Under the pieces are notes generated by a model. The model was not told the origin of the DNA and made no database searches. It was given only the letters and a program-made list of their open reading frames with translations. This document shows, in pieces, positions 11,501 through 20,786 of a stretch of DNA of 64,000 nucleotides (positions within the stretch are counted from its first letter, which is position 1; every line of letters begins with the position of its first letter). Origin of the DNA: Candidatus Flexicrinis proximus (GTDB taxonomy: Bacteria; Chloroflexota; Anaerolineae; Aggregatilineales; Phototrophicaceae). The stretch is from positions 1 to 64,000 of the forward strand of contig JADJQF010000007.1 of assembly GCA_016712885.1 (NCBI GenBank), in the 5' to 3' direction. The translations under genes and the position numbers were made by a program.

Positions 11501-11986
11501 AGACCGGTGGTTCGGTGGTACAGCCCGCTAGGGCGTGCCAGCGCTACCGCCGCCGGTGTTTGCGTGGGAGGAAACCCGCGCTGCTCTCGCCGTGCCGGCG
11601 GTAGTGCGAGTGTTATCCCAGTGCTAGTTGTCGAGCTGGCGTGAATACATGCCTGATCCGCACGCTGGGGCATCTCTACTGGTAACCCTGACCAGTCGGA
11701 TGGATATGGCGGCGGCTATAATGGATGCGCTTCTCGACGAGTCTCCCGCGTCGATGTTGATGGATGCATTAATCGCCGCCACGAATCAGGCAAGGACGCC
11801 GCCGGCGTTATGCATAGCGGTCCACGATGCGTTGGCGACACTGAACGAGCAAGGAGACGCTCGTTTGGGTGGAACCGATATACGAGTATCTTTATCGGTG
11901 AACGCTTTGATGATGTCATCGTCAGCGTCGAAAATTATCCGCCTGATCCGGTTGAAGCAGGGTGCGACCCGCGTATAGTGAGGGCT
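11501..11986. other. 486-base stretch without a firm gene
   Basis: One plus-strand frame (ATG 11649 to 11978) reads 'ASMLMDALIAATNQARTPP' and 'IAVHDALATLNEQGDARLGG', which looks protein-like, but there is no ribosome-binding site and the tail is poor. It could be the upstream, frame-broken part of the first repeat-family copy that follows. A loose inverted repeat (gctaccgccgccgg / ccggcggtagtgc) lies near 11541-11605. Confidence 0.3.
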
Positions 11987-12361
11987 ATGCCGACTGCCAC
12001 TCCCACCATGCCGCCGACACCGCCGCCGTCGCCCGATATCGACCCCCAACCCATCGATTTCGGCGATTTTCACTGCGGGACGCTCGGCGTCGGTTTTTGT
12101 GGTCTCTACGAGTCGAACGACACGGCGGCATCAGCGATGATAGAAACGCTCACCGCCGAAGATTTCGAGCGCGAATTGAACCCTGAATATTTGAGCGGCG
12201 ATTTTCGCTTGGCTGTGCTGTACCGTCAGGCCACCGCGCTGGAAGCGCTCGCCCGGTCGGACGAAGCGCTGGCGGCTTACGTCGAAAATCTTCACGCTTG
12301 CGCCGGGTCGCCGTGGGGCAGGCTGGCCGCGCTGCACCTTGAGCCGATGGGAGTGAATTGA
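11987..12361 (+). pseudogene. C-terminal remnant 1 of a secreted repeat/TPR protein family
   Basis: The frame begins with a Pro/Thr-rich linker ('PTATPTMPPTPPPSPD') and continues 'GLYESNDTAASAMIETLTAEDFERE', then 'LAVLYRQATALEALARSDEALAAYVENL...SPWGRLAALHLEP', a TPR-like helical pair. The last 35 residues closely match the end of the third copy at 14.84-14.97 kb ('TDEALTQFVALYENAPESPWGKLAALHLEP'). No signal peptide or N-terminal domain is attached, so this looks like a 5'-truncated or frame-broken copy. Function unknown. Confidence 0.5.
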
Positions 12362-12564
12362 CCTGGCGCTCTTCCCACTTCTTGCCAGTGCGTTCTTCGT
12401 ATGCGCGAGACTTTCATGCCGGTGTTGCCCAGCCGGACGTATTCCGTAAGGCCGCTCCCTCCGTCGTATGTACCGGACGCCGATTGTACCGCGTTTGCCC
12501 GACGCCGCCGCAGATCATGCTCAATTGGCGCTATAGTCGTGGCATATCGTGACCGGAGCCGCCG

Positions 12565-13982
12565 ATGCGCCGCTTGCTGCCCCTCGTTCTATTTGCTGTC
12601 ATTTACGCATCCATCACCGCGCGGGACGACACGCCCCGCCTGCGCGTGCCGACGGCAGATGAATATGTTGCCGTGGTTGCTGCGATTGCAGCCGATATTG
12701 AGCAGTTTCCGAGTTATCCGGCGTCCTTCTTCTTCGATGCTGTCCACGATGCGCTGTTCTATCTGTATCCCGATACTGGCGATATCGAATTCGACGCGCT
12801 GCGCGAGCGCTTTTACACTGCGGCGGGCGTCGGTGACCGCGATCTGGTTGACCGCTGGCGGTGGGTCAGACAAATGGTGGTTGCGAAAATCACCGAGGAC
12901 GCGATTGACCTCAGTCAAGTCGAGGTGTTGACCTTCGAAGATTTCTATATCACGGTGACGCCGCGCGATTTTGACGCCGACGGCACTGACGAATTCCTGC
13001 TGGACATTGCCAAAGGCAAACCGGTTGACCGCGCCAGGGAAAACTGCCTTCAAGTGGAAGTCATCGCGTATCTCGTCGCACAGCCAACCGCGGAAGGGTA
13101 TCGCTTTATCGACACAAACGTGGACTGGCGCGGCCACCAGTATTGGGGTTACAGCGGGCTGGACGGGGGTGTCGCCGAGCTCGGTTTCGAGGACATCAAC
13201 GCGGACGGTCTGCCTGAATGGATCGTCGTCGCCGGCGGGGAGCGTGTCGGAGGGCCGGGAATGGGTTACGCCAACGCCGGAAGTCTGATCGTGCTCGGTT
13301 GGCGCGCTGGTGGATTGACCCATGTTGTGTCAACCGTTCGCGGCGAAGTGTCGACCGTATTCTTCAGCGTCCGCGATTGCAACGGGCCGATTCCGCTGGA
13401 CGTGACGTGGGATTTCACCAATATAGATGACGATGACGCGCTCGAAATCCTTCAATCGCAGGAGTTCATCGACAATTGGGCGTGCCAGCGTACCGAGACG
13501 AAGGTCTTTGATTGGAAGCCAGATGAGGATCGCTACGCGTTCGATGAAGAGCGAGTCGAAAGTATGCCCTTCATACCCAAAATTGCAGGCAGCGAAACGC
13601 CGAAGAAATCATTGGACGGGGATTATGCTGCTGCGACCCCATGTTCCAACGTGCAATGAATGCGGAAATGGCTCGTCGCTCGCCAGGCGAATTCACTAAT
13701 TTCAACTACAACGCGTCGCTCGGCCAGTATCTGCGGGCACGTTTGGCGCTTGCCTATATACTGACCGGACACGCCGAATTGGCATCGCCCGTTCTGGACA
13801 CGCTCACAGCCGAAGCGCCGGTAGAACCTGCTGTCGGCTTGTTCATCGAAACGCTGGACACGCTGCGCCATTCAGGCATCGGCGCTGGAAACGAACGTTT
13901 CGTCTATAACTTATTCACTGAAATTTTCCCGAAATACGCGTCGGTTTCGTCGGAGATATGGATGACGCGTATTAGGACTTAA
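12565..13982 (+). CDS. secreted FG-GAP/VCBS-like and TPR protein, copy 2 (frameshifted)
   Basis: ATG at 12565 with GGAG upstream; the N-terminus 'MRRLLPLVLFAVIYASITA' is a signal peptide. The middle has three acidic calcium-site-like turns, 'DFDADGTDEFLL' (about residue 136), 'DINADGLPEWIVV' (about 211) and 'NIDDDDALEIL' (about 287), as in FG-GAP/VCBS beta-propeller proteins. The first frame ends at 13659. The next frame continues 'MFQRAMNAEMARRSPGEFTNFNYNASLGQYLRARLALAYILTGHAELASPVLDTL', a TPR-like segment, to 13982. One indel near 13640 joins them. It is the best-preserved of three tandem copies and is probably exported or a lipoprotein-like surface protein. Role unknown. Confidence 0.6.
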
Positions 13983-14168
13983 ATCAATATCAACCGGAAG
14001 GAAAACGTTGGACTTACGATGCCTGCCCTACTTCAAAGAGACACTAAATTCGTCGGTCATTCCTGCTGATATCTCCCCGTGGATTATTGTTCGCTGGGCT
14101 CGGCATCAGCGTACTAAAAAGGCATTAAGAGGTTGATTTGAAAACGGCGATAGCCGACCAGATAGCTG

Positions 14169-14976
14169 GTGTGGCCGGACGTCGCGGGCGTAGAGCTTTT
14201 CTTTGCCTCTGACGGAGAATCCCTTCAGGTCAGCTACTCCAATGTGGACCGCTATTTACTCGCCGATGTATTAACCCCGTGGGCGTTGCCGGACAGTGCA
14301 GGGTCGGCAATTGCGCTCCTTCGCTTCGACTGGGGACATGGCGACTTATCGCCCTGGTCATTTGTATACTATATTTACGACGGAGGGGGAGGCGGGCCGC
14401 CGTTCTGTATGAACGAGGAGGGAATTGTAGAGGGTATGCCGGGCGAGTTCGCGATGTGGCAACCGCGGGGTACATAATTCACTTCCACACTGACAATCAC
14501 CCAATGTGCAAGGCAGCTAGAAACAATTTCCCCTGAGGGTGAAGGTTCAACCAGAACTACGCTTTTGAGACGTATTAGCCTTGATGACTTCTGTGAGACA
14601 TCAAACAACGTAGAGATAATTTATAGTTGGGACGATCAGCAACAGAGATATATCGCGCCACCTGCAGAAGCAGACCTACAGCCAACCCAAATCCCTGTGC
14701 CGACGGCCACGCCGCACCCGTTTCCGCAGTATTATTCGGCCTCCGCTGCGTTTGAGGCGCGACTGAGGCAGTTATCGGTATGACCGTGAATCCGACGGCT
14801 GTAGGCCGCGATGCCGAGGCCGTATTTGGAGATCTCTGTTGCGCGCGCTTGCACTTATGGCAGTCGGTCAAACGGACGAGGCACTGACACAATTTGTCGC
14901 GCTATACGAAAACGCACCGGAATCGCCGTGGGGCAAGTTGGCCGCGCTGCACCTCGAACCCGCCGAAGGACAGTAA
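14169..14976 (+). pseudogene. remnant 3 of the secreted repeat/TPR family
   Basis: The GTG frame from 14169 reads 'VELFFASDGESLQVSYSNVDRYLLADVLTPWALPD...YYIYDGGGGGPPF', matching the propeller-like part of the family. A second frame gives 'SLDDFCETSNNVEIIYSWDDQQQRYIAPP' and the linker 'PTQIPVPTATPHPFP'. A third gives the TPR end 'ALALMAVGQTDEALTQFVALYENAPES' to the stop at 14976. Breaks lie near 14475 and 14785. There is no signal peptide. The next gene starts directly after the stop (TAA-ATG). Confidence 0.5.
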
Positions 14977-15351
14977 ATGCCCGACAATCTGCCCGTCTCC
15001 ATCCCTGACGCCGACGAGCTTGCCCGTCTCCGCGAGATGCTGCTGCGTCTGCTGGACGAAGATCCGGACGTGGCCGGGCGCATCGCCGCCGACCTGTTCA
15101 TCACCGTCAACCGCTACCCGGTCAGCCCGAAGGAGCGGGCGGCCACACCCGGCGAGCGCGTCATCCCGATCCCGCTGTTGAACGACGGCCCATTCACGTT
15201 GCAAGTCAACAACCGCGCCGAGAATGGTTCGGCCGCATCCGGCCATGTGATGCGCTTCAACTCAGCTCGCGGTGGACGCCGAATACACGGCCGCGACCAT
15301 CAAGTTACACCTATGATGCCGCTTCGCGCGTGCTGGATGCAGACTACATGA
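14977..15351 (+). CDS. small hypothetical protein with an RHS-repeat scrap at its end
   Basis: ATG directly follows the stop of the upstream remnant. The first ~95 residues ('ADELARLREMLLRLLDEDPDVAGRIAADLFITVNRYPVSP', 'IPIPLLNDGPFTLQVNN') look like a real acidic, mostly helical protein that I do not recognise. After about 15265 this frame loses sense, while neighbouring frames read 'AVDAEYTAATIK' and 'SYTYDAASRVLDADYMTSDGR'. The latter is a clear RHS/YD-repeat motif (YTYDxxxRLxxxxY). The end is therefore either frameshifted or fused to a fragment of an RHS gene. Confidence 0.4.
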   Translation: MPDNLPVSIPDADELARLREMLLRLLDEDPDVAGRIAADLFITVNRYPVSPKERAATPGERVIPIPLLNDGPFTLQVNNRAENGSAASGHVMRFNSARGGRRIHGRDHQVTPMMPLRACWMQTT

Positions 15352-15377
15352 CGAGCGACGGCAGGCGGAATTCTTCC

Positions 15378-16670
15378 TCACGCCGCACCGGCCTCCCGCT
15401 CTACCATCTCCATGTGCAGCGACGCATCATCTCCCAGTACACTTCGCGTGGCGTATTCCACGAAAATTCGCTGCGTGTTAGTCAGCACCGAATACGTGCG
15501 TGCGTCCGAAACACTGACCGTCAGCATATCGCCAACGAGGCTGATCGGTGTGACCATTCTCGGCAGTCGGCCGAGGTCTGGTAGCTGCTCGCATATCGCT
15601 GCCCATGCGGCAACCGCCGGATCGCTTAGGTCTGGTTTTGCGGGCAGATCATCGTCCAGATCGGGCGGCGGCCAAATCAGGAGCGATTGGACCGTTTCTT
15701 CTGGGATCACCTGCTCGTTCGGAACTGATGTGTCCGACCACGATGCGATTCCCCGTTCGGTTGCCCGTCCGTCGCGCTTCCAGGCGTGCAGGACGCGCCG
15801 GACATATGCGAGGCTGCGCTTCTCGTAGATCACGGCCTCCTGGATCGCCATGCGGACCTGGTCTGTGCTGTGCTCTGCCGCGAGCTCCCCTATTACCTGT
15901 TTGGCCATCGCCGTCAGCGCGCCGATGTTTTCTTGAAAATCGGTAAAAAGCGCTTGAAGGTCTGGATCGGTGGTGGCGGCGGCGGCGGAAGCATGCCCTC
16001 ACCAGCCTCGCATGTGCCCTCGCGCGATCCGGTTCTCTTGAGTCTTATTACTCTTCTTCTTGTTCTTTGAATCTAGTTCGGGTGCAGCGTTTGCACTACC
16101 GTGGTGCAAATCCTGCACTACCTGTGGTGCATTTGCTGCACTACCGTGGTGCAAATCTTGCACTGCCTGCGGCTCAATTCCTGCGCTGACGTGGTGCAAA
16201 CTTTGCACTACCTTGGCGCTCGGAACACCACGTGGTGCAAAGATTTCACTACCCTTGCCAGAGATCGTGTACAGATTGCTGGTCGCATCGCCCTGCCCGC
16301 TTTCCTGCGGACGCTTGGCCAGATATCCCGCTTTGACCAGCGCTTTGACGCCATTGATCGCCGATCTGCGGCTGATGTTGGCGTCTTTTGCGATCGTCTC
16401 ATAGCTGGGAAATGCCGACGCGCTTTCGCGATTGGCGCGGCGTGCGATCACGACGTAGATGCGAAACTGGATCGGCGTCAGATGCTCATCGAGCAGCACG
16501 GCGTCGGGGATGCGCGTGAACGGGACAGGTGCGGTTTTCGTCGCTTCGCCGATCGGCATGGCGCTACCAGATCGATTTTGGCGGGAATTCGTTGGAAGAA
16601 CCGGCAGCCGCGGCATGATCGCGCCTACTGGGGGTGAATAGGCATGGGGCAGTACCAGATCGACAGACAT
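15378..16670 (-). CDS. DnaD-type replication initiator protein (frameshifted)
   Basis: ATG at 16670, with GAGGATTG just upstream, is preferred to the upstream in-frame ATG. The N-terminal half has a helix-turn-helix initiator domain ('LLDEHLTPIQFRIYVVIARRANRESASAFPSYETIAKDANISRRSAINGVKALVKAGYL'), as in phage replisome organisers and RepA_N-like proteins. A repeat linker follows with three 15-residue units based on VVQDLHHGSA. After a frame break near 15985 (a GCC-rich tract) comes a DnaD domain ('DLQALFTDFQENIGALTAMAKQVIGEL...IQEAVIYEKRSLAYVRRVLHAWKRDG'), then a segment like DnaA domain I ('AAWAAICEQLPDLGRLPRMVTPISLVGDMLTVSVSD'). With parAB upstream and ssb nearby it is the likely Rep of a plasmid-type replicon: it would bind the origin and load the helicase. 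Confidence 0.75.
16091..16252. repeat. iteron-like 45-bp direct repeats inside the rep gene (candidate origin)
   Basis: GTGGTGCAAA recurs at 16101, 16146, 16191 and 16232, spaced 45, 45 and 41 bases. Most copies are followed after 2-5 bases by TGCACTACC or TTGCACTGCC, making a dyad GGTGCA...TGCAC(T)ACC. The repeats encode the 15-residue units of the Rep linker. Origins embedded in the middle of the initiator gene are known for phage lambda O and for RepA_N plasmids. That this array is the origin is inferred. Confidence 0.6.
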
Positions 16671-16754
16671 CTCAATCCTCCAGGCAGCAGGCAATGTAGA
16701 ATTGGGGCCGCACTGTAAAAATGCAGCGCAAACTCGAATGTCAGTTGCAGGGAG

Positions 16755-16850
16755 GCGGGGACTGTGCTACATTGGGAGTGTCGAGCTTCCAACGTAGCAC
16801 AAAGTTCCGCCGCCCACCTGCTTTCTTGCATGTGGGCCTTTTATTTGTTT
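16755..16850 (+). ncRNA. candidate counter-transcribed RNA opposing the rep leader, with its terminator
   Basis: On the plus strand, opposite to rep, a stem TGTGCTAC-a-TTGGGAG / CTTCCAA-c-GTAGCACA (16763-16801, 7-base loop) is followed 10 bases later by a terminator stem GCCCACcTGC / GCAtGTGGGC (16812-16837) and then CTTTTATTTGTTT. The T-rich side is on the plus strand only, so the terminator has a direction. No plus-strand gene precedes it. A short structured RNA ending in a terminator within a rep leader is the layout of plasmid copy-number antisense RNAs. I could not fix a promoter. Confidence 0.4.
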
Positions 16851-16888
16851 AGGGCGGATCGCGTGCTCGTTTCATGTCGTCATCTCCA

Positions 16889-16914
16889 AAAAGGTTCGCG
16901 CGCGCGAACCTTTT
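16889..16914. terminator. 26-base perfect palindrome, parB terminator
   Basis: A perfect hairpin with core GGTTCGCGCGCGCGAACC flanked by AAAA and TTTT. It begins in the stop codon of parB and is followed by more T on the minus strand, so it should end the parAB transcript before the rep leader. Confidence 0.8.
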
Positions 16915-18135
16915 ACCGCGCTGATAGATGTTTCAGGGTGTCAGTGAGAATCCGTTGAAGCGCCTGTACGCGGGCAAAAGCAATATCGGCGTCGCCCTCC
17001 TGCCTGATCAGGGCCTTCGCGATGTCGCTCGCAGACAAAGTACTGATCGTCTGCGTCATCCTCGCCATCTTGACCGCTCCCGCCGGCAGCTTCTCGATCA
17101 TCTCTTCGTTGTTTTCGTCCATTTCGGTGTTTTCACACAACTCCTTGACTTGTTTAGCGGACAGATTCAGATCGATGATCTGACGCATAATCTCCGCGTG
17201 AAAATCGGGGCCACAGCCAACACATAGCGGAGTTTGTACTCTTCGATGTTATGACGATCAGCGAGTTCGATCGCTTCGTCCGATAACCGCAGCAGGTTCT
17301 TGATATAGCTGAAGTACCCCTTCCTCATCCCACCCATGGCGCTGAGGATCATCTCGGTGTATTCGCGCTTGCCGCGCAGATCGAGATCGAGCGCCTGCCG
17401 GTAGAAGTCATGGGTGACGGCACCGGCCGGGATCTCGAATCCATGCACGGTGAGCAACAGGAGTGCCGCCTGTCGCGCCAGCGCCACTGCCGACAGGCCG
17501 CTGCGAGCAGTGTTTTCGCGCGCCTGCCGGAACACTGACGAACGCTCGGCGGGGATGACGATGCACGGGATCATGCCGTCGCCTCCGTAGTTGGGGATGA
17601 AGTCGCGCAGCAGCCAGGTCGCCCAGTAACGCCGTTCGCCGGTCTCGATGCGGAACAAGTGGGTCGCGCCCTGGGACACATCGACCACCGTCAGCGGATT
17701 GACCTGCCCATCATCGCGGATTGTCACCGCTAGATTGACCAGATCGTGCAGCAACTGTTCTTCCGGCGAGAGCGCGCTGTTCGCATCGTCTTCCTCGGCG
17801 TCCGGATTCTGCAGCAGTTCCAGCACGTTGGAGAACGGCCGGCCGCGCTGACGTGCCGAAATCTGCACGATCTGCACCAGCCCGCGCAGCGCCTGCGTCG
17901 GCGTCCGGCGTCCGGCATGAAATTCGAAGTGCAGATGTTCGGGCAACACACGGCGCGGTTGGACCGGATCCGGCCGCACGATCTCCAGCAGCAGCCGCTC
18001 GACGCGCAGCGCATCGTCTCTGAACTGCTGCGGGACGTGGGTCATCAGGTCTTCGGTCACGCTGTTGAGCAGATCGTCGATCCGGTTGGGTTGATTTTTC
18101 GGCGCCATCCCTTTGTTGTTCGCGCCGCTCATCAT
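16913..18135 (-). CDS. parB: ParB-like partition protein (one frameshift)
   Basis: About 405 residues after joining two frames near 17190. The N-terminal part reads 'VNLAVTIRDDGQVNPLTVVDV...FRIETGERRYWATWLL'; the GERR box is the CTP/nuclease-fold signature of ParB. A central helical DNA-binding part follows ('ALARQAALLLLTVHGF...KGYFSYIKNLLRLSDEAIELADRHNIEEYKLRYVLAVAP'). The second frame supplies 'MRQIIDLNLSAKQVKELCENTEMDENNEE' and the C-terminus to 16913. Its start overlaps the stop of parA (ATGA), so the two are coupled. ParB would bind a centromere site and stimulate ParA. The ~150 residues before the GERR box are longer than in chromosomal ParB. Confidence 0.8.
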
Positions 18136-18956
18136 GCACCGCCCGTCAGGATCATCTGGACGAGCTTTGCAACGACGTTCATGTAGGCTTTGCTGGCCGG
18201 CGCCTTCGGATCGTAGTCGAAGATGCTCTGGTGGTTCTGGTGCGCATACGACACGGCCTCATTGGCCGGCACGACGCCGATCAGCAGCTTGCCGAGCACG
18301 CTGTGCGCCTTGAGTTCGTCGAGCAGGTGGTTATGACCGCGCACACGGTAGTTCATCTTGGTGACGAGGATGCCGCTGACGCGCAGGTTCGGCTGGCGCC
18401 AGCCGTCGCGGACGTCGTTGATCTTGCCGATCACGCTCATCAGACCGACGGTTTCCAGGTAGCGCGGCTCGACCGGCACGATCGCATCAGTCGAAGCGAT
18501 CAGTCCCATCTCGGTCATCAGCGAGAACGACGGCCGCGTATCGATCACGATCGCGGCGTAGCGGCTGGCGATCTGGTTGAGCGGATCGGCCAAGCGGTAA
18601 GGCGCGCCGGCCAGTCCCATCAGTTCGCGCTCTGCGCCTTCGAGCATCGGTGAGGCAGGGAGGACGTGCAGATTTTCGTCCCAGGTGGACGGGATGATGC
18701 AGTTGAGCAGGGTCTGTGCCGCGCTGGGCCGGTCGGCCATCAGCACGGTGTACAGGCTGTCGTCGGCACCATAGTTCTTGGTGCCGGTGGTGACCAGCGT
18801 CGCATGCGCCTGGCTGTCGGTGTCGATCAGCAGCACGCGCGAATTGGCCGCGCCTGCATGCCGCAGCATCGAGACGATGCCGTAGGCGGCATTGGTGGAC
18901 GATGTCGATTTAGCGGTGCCGCCCTTGTGGTTGGTAAATACGAAAACGCGAGTCAT
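18132..18956 (-). CDS. parA: ParA-type partition ATPase
   Basis: 274 residues, intact. Deviant Walker A 'NHKGGTAKST' at residues 9-18, 'VLLIDTDSQAHATLV' (Walker A' aspartate), and 'YAAIVIDTRPSFSLMTEMGLIASTDAIVPVEPRYLETVGLMSVI' (Walker B and specificity loop). It acts as a nucleoid-bound ATPase moving ParB-DNA complexes. It is first of a two-gene operon and overlaps parB by four bases. The lack of an N-terminal HTH suggests a type Ib-like or chromosome-like ParA that does not itself repress the operon. Confidence 0.9.
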   Translation of the reverse strand: MTRVFVFTNHKGGTAKSTSSTNAAYGIVSMLRHAGAANSRVLLIDTDSQAHATLVTTGTKNYGADDSLYTVLMADRPSAAQTLLNCIIPSTWDENLHVLPASPMLEGAERELMGLAGAPYRLADPLNQIASRYAAIVIDTRPSFSLMTEMGLIASTDAIVPVEPRYLETVGLMSVIGKINDVRDGWRQPNLRVSGILVTKMNYRVRGHNHLLDELKAHSVLGKLLIGVVPANEAVSYAHQNHQSIFDYDPKAPASKAYMNVVAKLVQMILTGGA

Positions 18957-19383
18957 TTGCTACTTCCTCTCGAACCCAACGAACTATCGATTTCGCTGCG
19001 GCTTGCAAGGACTTCGCGGAGGTGTGATACAGTGACACCGGAAGTCTTGCTGGCGCGAGCAGCGAGCTTCAAGGTGGGCGGGGGAGGTGCAGCTCCTCCG
19101 CTCACCGCAAAGCCAATTTCGTTGAGTTCAAGCAGGAAAGCGGTTGTTGCGCGTTGAGGATAGGCAATTGAAGGAGGAATTGAACGAGCTCAGTTCGTGG
19201 AATTGTTCGCATTGGCTGGCATCAGTGGAGCAAGATTGGATCCAGTCCGAACATCCAGCGCGTCCTTGACCGCTGGATGTTTGCATTACTGTGTGGTCTA
19301 GCCCCGTCTAAATGAGTAACAGTGGGTCAAGCAGCGGTGTTTCGAGCGGGACGCGCATAGTCGAGTCAAGCACCACCCTGCGT
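18957..19383. other. 427-base parA upstream region with an 11-bp inverted repeat
   Basis: No convincing gene. AACATCCAGCG (19250-19260) and CGCTGGATGTT (19271-19281) form a perfect 11-bp inverted repeat with a 10-base spacer, about 295 bases upstream of parA. It could be a partition site or operator, or a hairpin ending the SH3-protein transcript on the minus strand. There is no long T run, so a plain terminator is less likely. Confidence 0.4.
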
Positions 19384-20631
19384 TTATTCGACGCTCAACT
19401 CCGGCATATCCTCGCACCGGCCTGACGTGGTGACAACATCGGAACGCACCCAAACATCCTGTATCAGATGCCACCATACCAACCTATCCGCACCGACTGT
19501 TTGCCCGTCGATGAAGCCCGTATCCCCCGCAGCTAAGGATCCGACTCTTTCGAAGTTGGTACCTGGTCCGGCGCGCAAGTTGACCCCGGTCGCCTGCGCA
19601 GTACAACTGCTGACACGCACCACCGCGATCCGTTCTTGCCTGAAAGGGTGAACCACCGTGTCAGACACGTAGGCGCAGTCATGTAAAATCCGGAAGAAGT
19701 AATCGCCGGCAGGCACTTCGTCAGCCGCTGTGATCGTCACTGAGAGCTTGATCAGGTCGTTGTTCCACCCTTCGAAATCATAGACGAGTGTTACAAAGTC
19801 GGGTGAATTGTCCATCGTCATACAGCGCATCCAACTGGCTGAGACTGATTCAGTATGGTTGAAGTCGATGCGTTGCTCAAATGACGTCTCAACTGTCGCT
19901 TCAAAGAATAGTTCAGGAGTCTCTTTTTCTTCATCTGCTACCTCAGGCAGCAGACCATAGATCGGATTATGGTCGGTATTGAAATCGTCCAGATTGAAAT
20001 CTAAGAAGTCTGCCTCCGCTGCCGTGATCACAAACACCCTGCGCAGCAGTTTAGAGCTGCCATCTTCGACCACCAGTTGCAGTTCCCGTTCATGCTCATT
20101 AGCGCGCAGCAAAGGCGGGATCAGCCGGTCAATTGAGGGTAATTCCTGCGGAGATTCTACTCCAAACTCGATATCACGGCCTTCAGATAACGCGATACTG
20201 ATCTGTTCGAACCAGACCCAACGGATGACGCCCCGATAGACCAGTTTAGTCTGGTAGGCGGGAAACATATATCCGTCAACAAAAACCTGTTCGTATGGCT
20301 GCAACGCATATCTTTCGGCAGCCTGCTCCACAATGTAACCCGACGGGTCGGTATAGGAACGATCCAGGTAATCGGCGTCTGCCGGTGTGATCTGGCGTTC
20401 GATACCCACCAGATAACGACCATCGCCAGCCAGATTGAGGTCATCCGGTGCAACGGGTGCTGCCTCCCACAGCAGGTCCACAACCTGTTCATCGGTAGGA
20501 ATATCAGCATCCAGTTTCAACACAAATATGCGCGGAGTGGACGCCGCATCTTGCGCCTGGGTGGGGATCAGCCCTGAAGACAGTAGTACGGTCAAAACGA
20601 AAACGACGAGCGCTTTCTGGAGCTTGAACAT
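19384..20631 (-). CDS. secreted protein with C-terminal SH3b domain
   Basis: 415 residues. A signal peptide ('LQKALVVFVLTVLLSSGLIPTQAQ') is followed by about 300 residues of beta-rich sequence that I do not recognise. The end (about residues 345-410) is a bacterial SH3 domain: 'ATGVNLRAGPGTNFERVGSLAAGDT' and 'WWHLI...VWVRSDVV'. SH3b domains bind peptidoglycan or other surface ligands. The gene stands alone and is divergent from the cytochrome/beta-propeller gene, so the 155 bases between them hold both promoters. Function beyond cell-surface location is unknown. Confidence 0.7.
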   Translation of the reverse strand: MFKLQKALVVFVLTVLLSSGLIPTQAQDAASTPRIFVLKLDADIPTDEQVVDLLWEAAPVAPDDLNLAGDGRYLVGIERQITPADADYLDRSYTDPSGYIVEQAAERYALQPYEQVFVDGYMFPAYQTKLVYRGVIRWVWFEQISIALSEGRDIEFGVESPQELPSIDRLIPPLLRANEHERELQLVVEDGSSKLLRRVFVITAAEADFLDFNLDDFNTDHNPIYGLLPEVADEEKETPELFFEATVETSFEQRIDFNHTESVSASWMRCMTMDNSPDFVTLVYDFEGWNNDLIKLSVTITAADEVPAGDYFFRILHDCAYVSDTVVHPFRQERIAVVRVSSCTAQATGVNLRAGPGTNFERVGSLAAGDTGFIDGQTVGADRLVWWHLIQDVWVRSDVVTTSGRCEDMPELSVE

Positions 20632-20786
20632 GGTCTACCCCTTGTGCTGGAACCCGGGCTTAACGTAAGCTGGCGATAATTGTGGCGAAGGAGCGACGTG
20701 CGCCATATTCGGTTGGCAGTTGCCTTCTTTGTCATATATATTCTACCGTAATGCAAGTTAAGCTAAAACTTCACAGGGGGGGAACT

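Noticed and set aside
15968..15995. GGC/GGT-rich tract at the rep frame break as a possible phase-variation switch
   Set aside because: A trinucleotide run would not shift the frame, and other genes here show indels at non-repeat positions, so sequencing error is simpler.
16091..16252. Possible CRISPR array because of regularly spaced repeats
   Set aside because: The units are 45-bp repeats translated in frame in the Rep protein, without unique spacers or cas genes.
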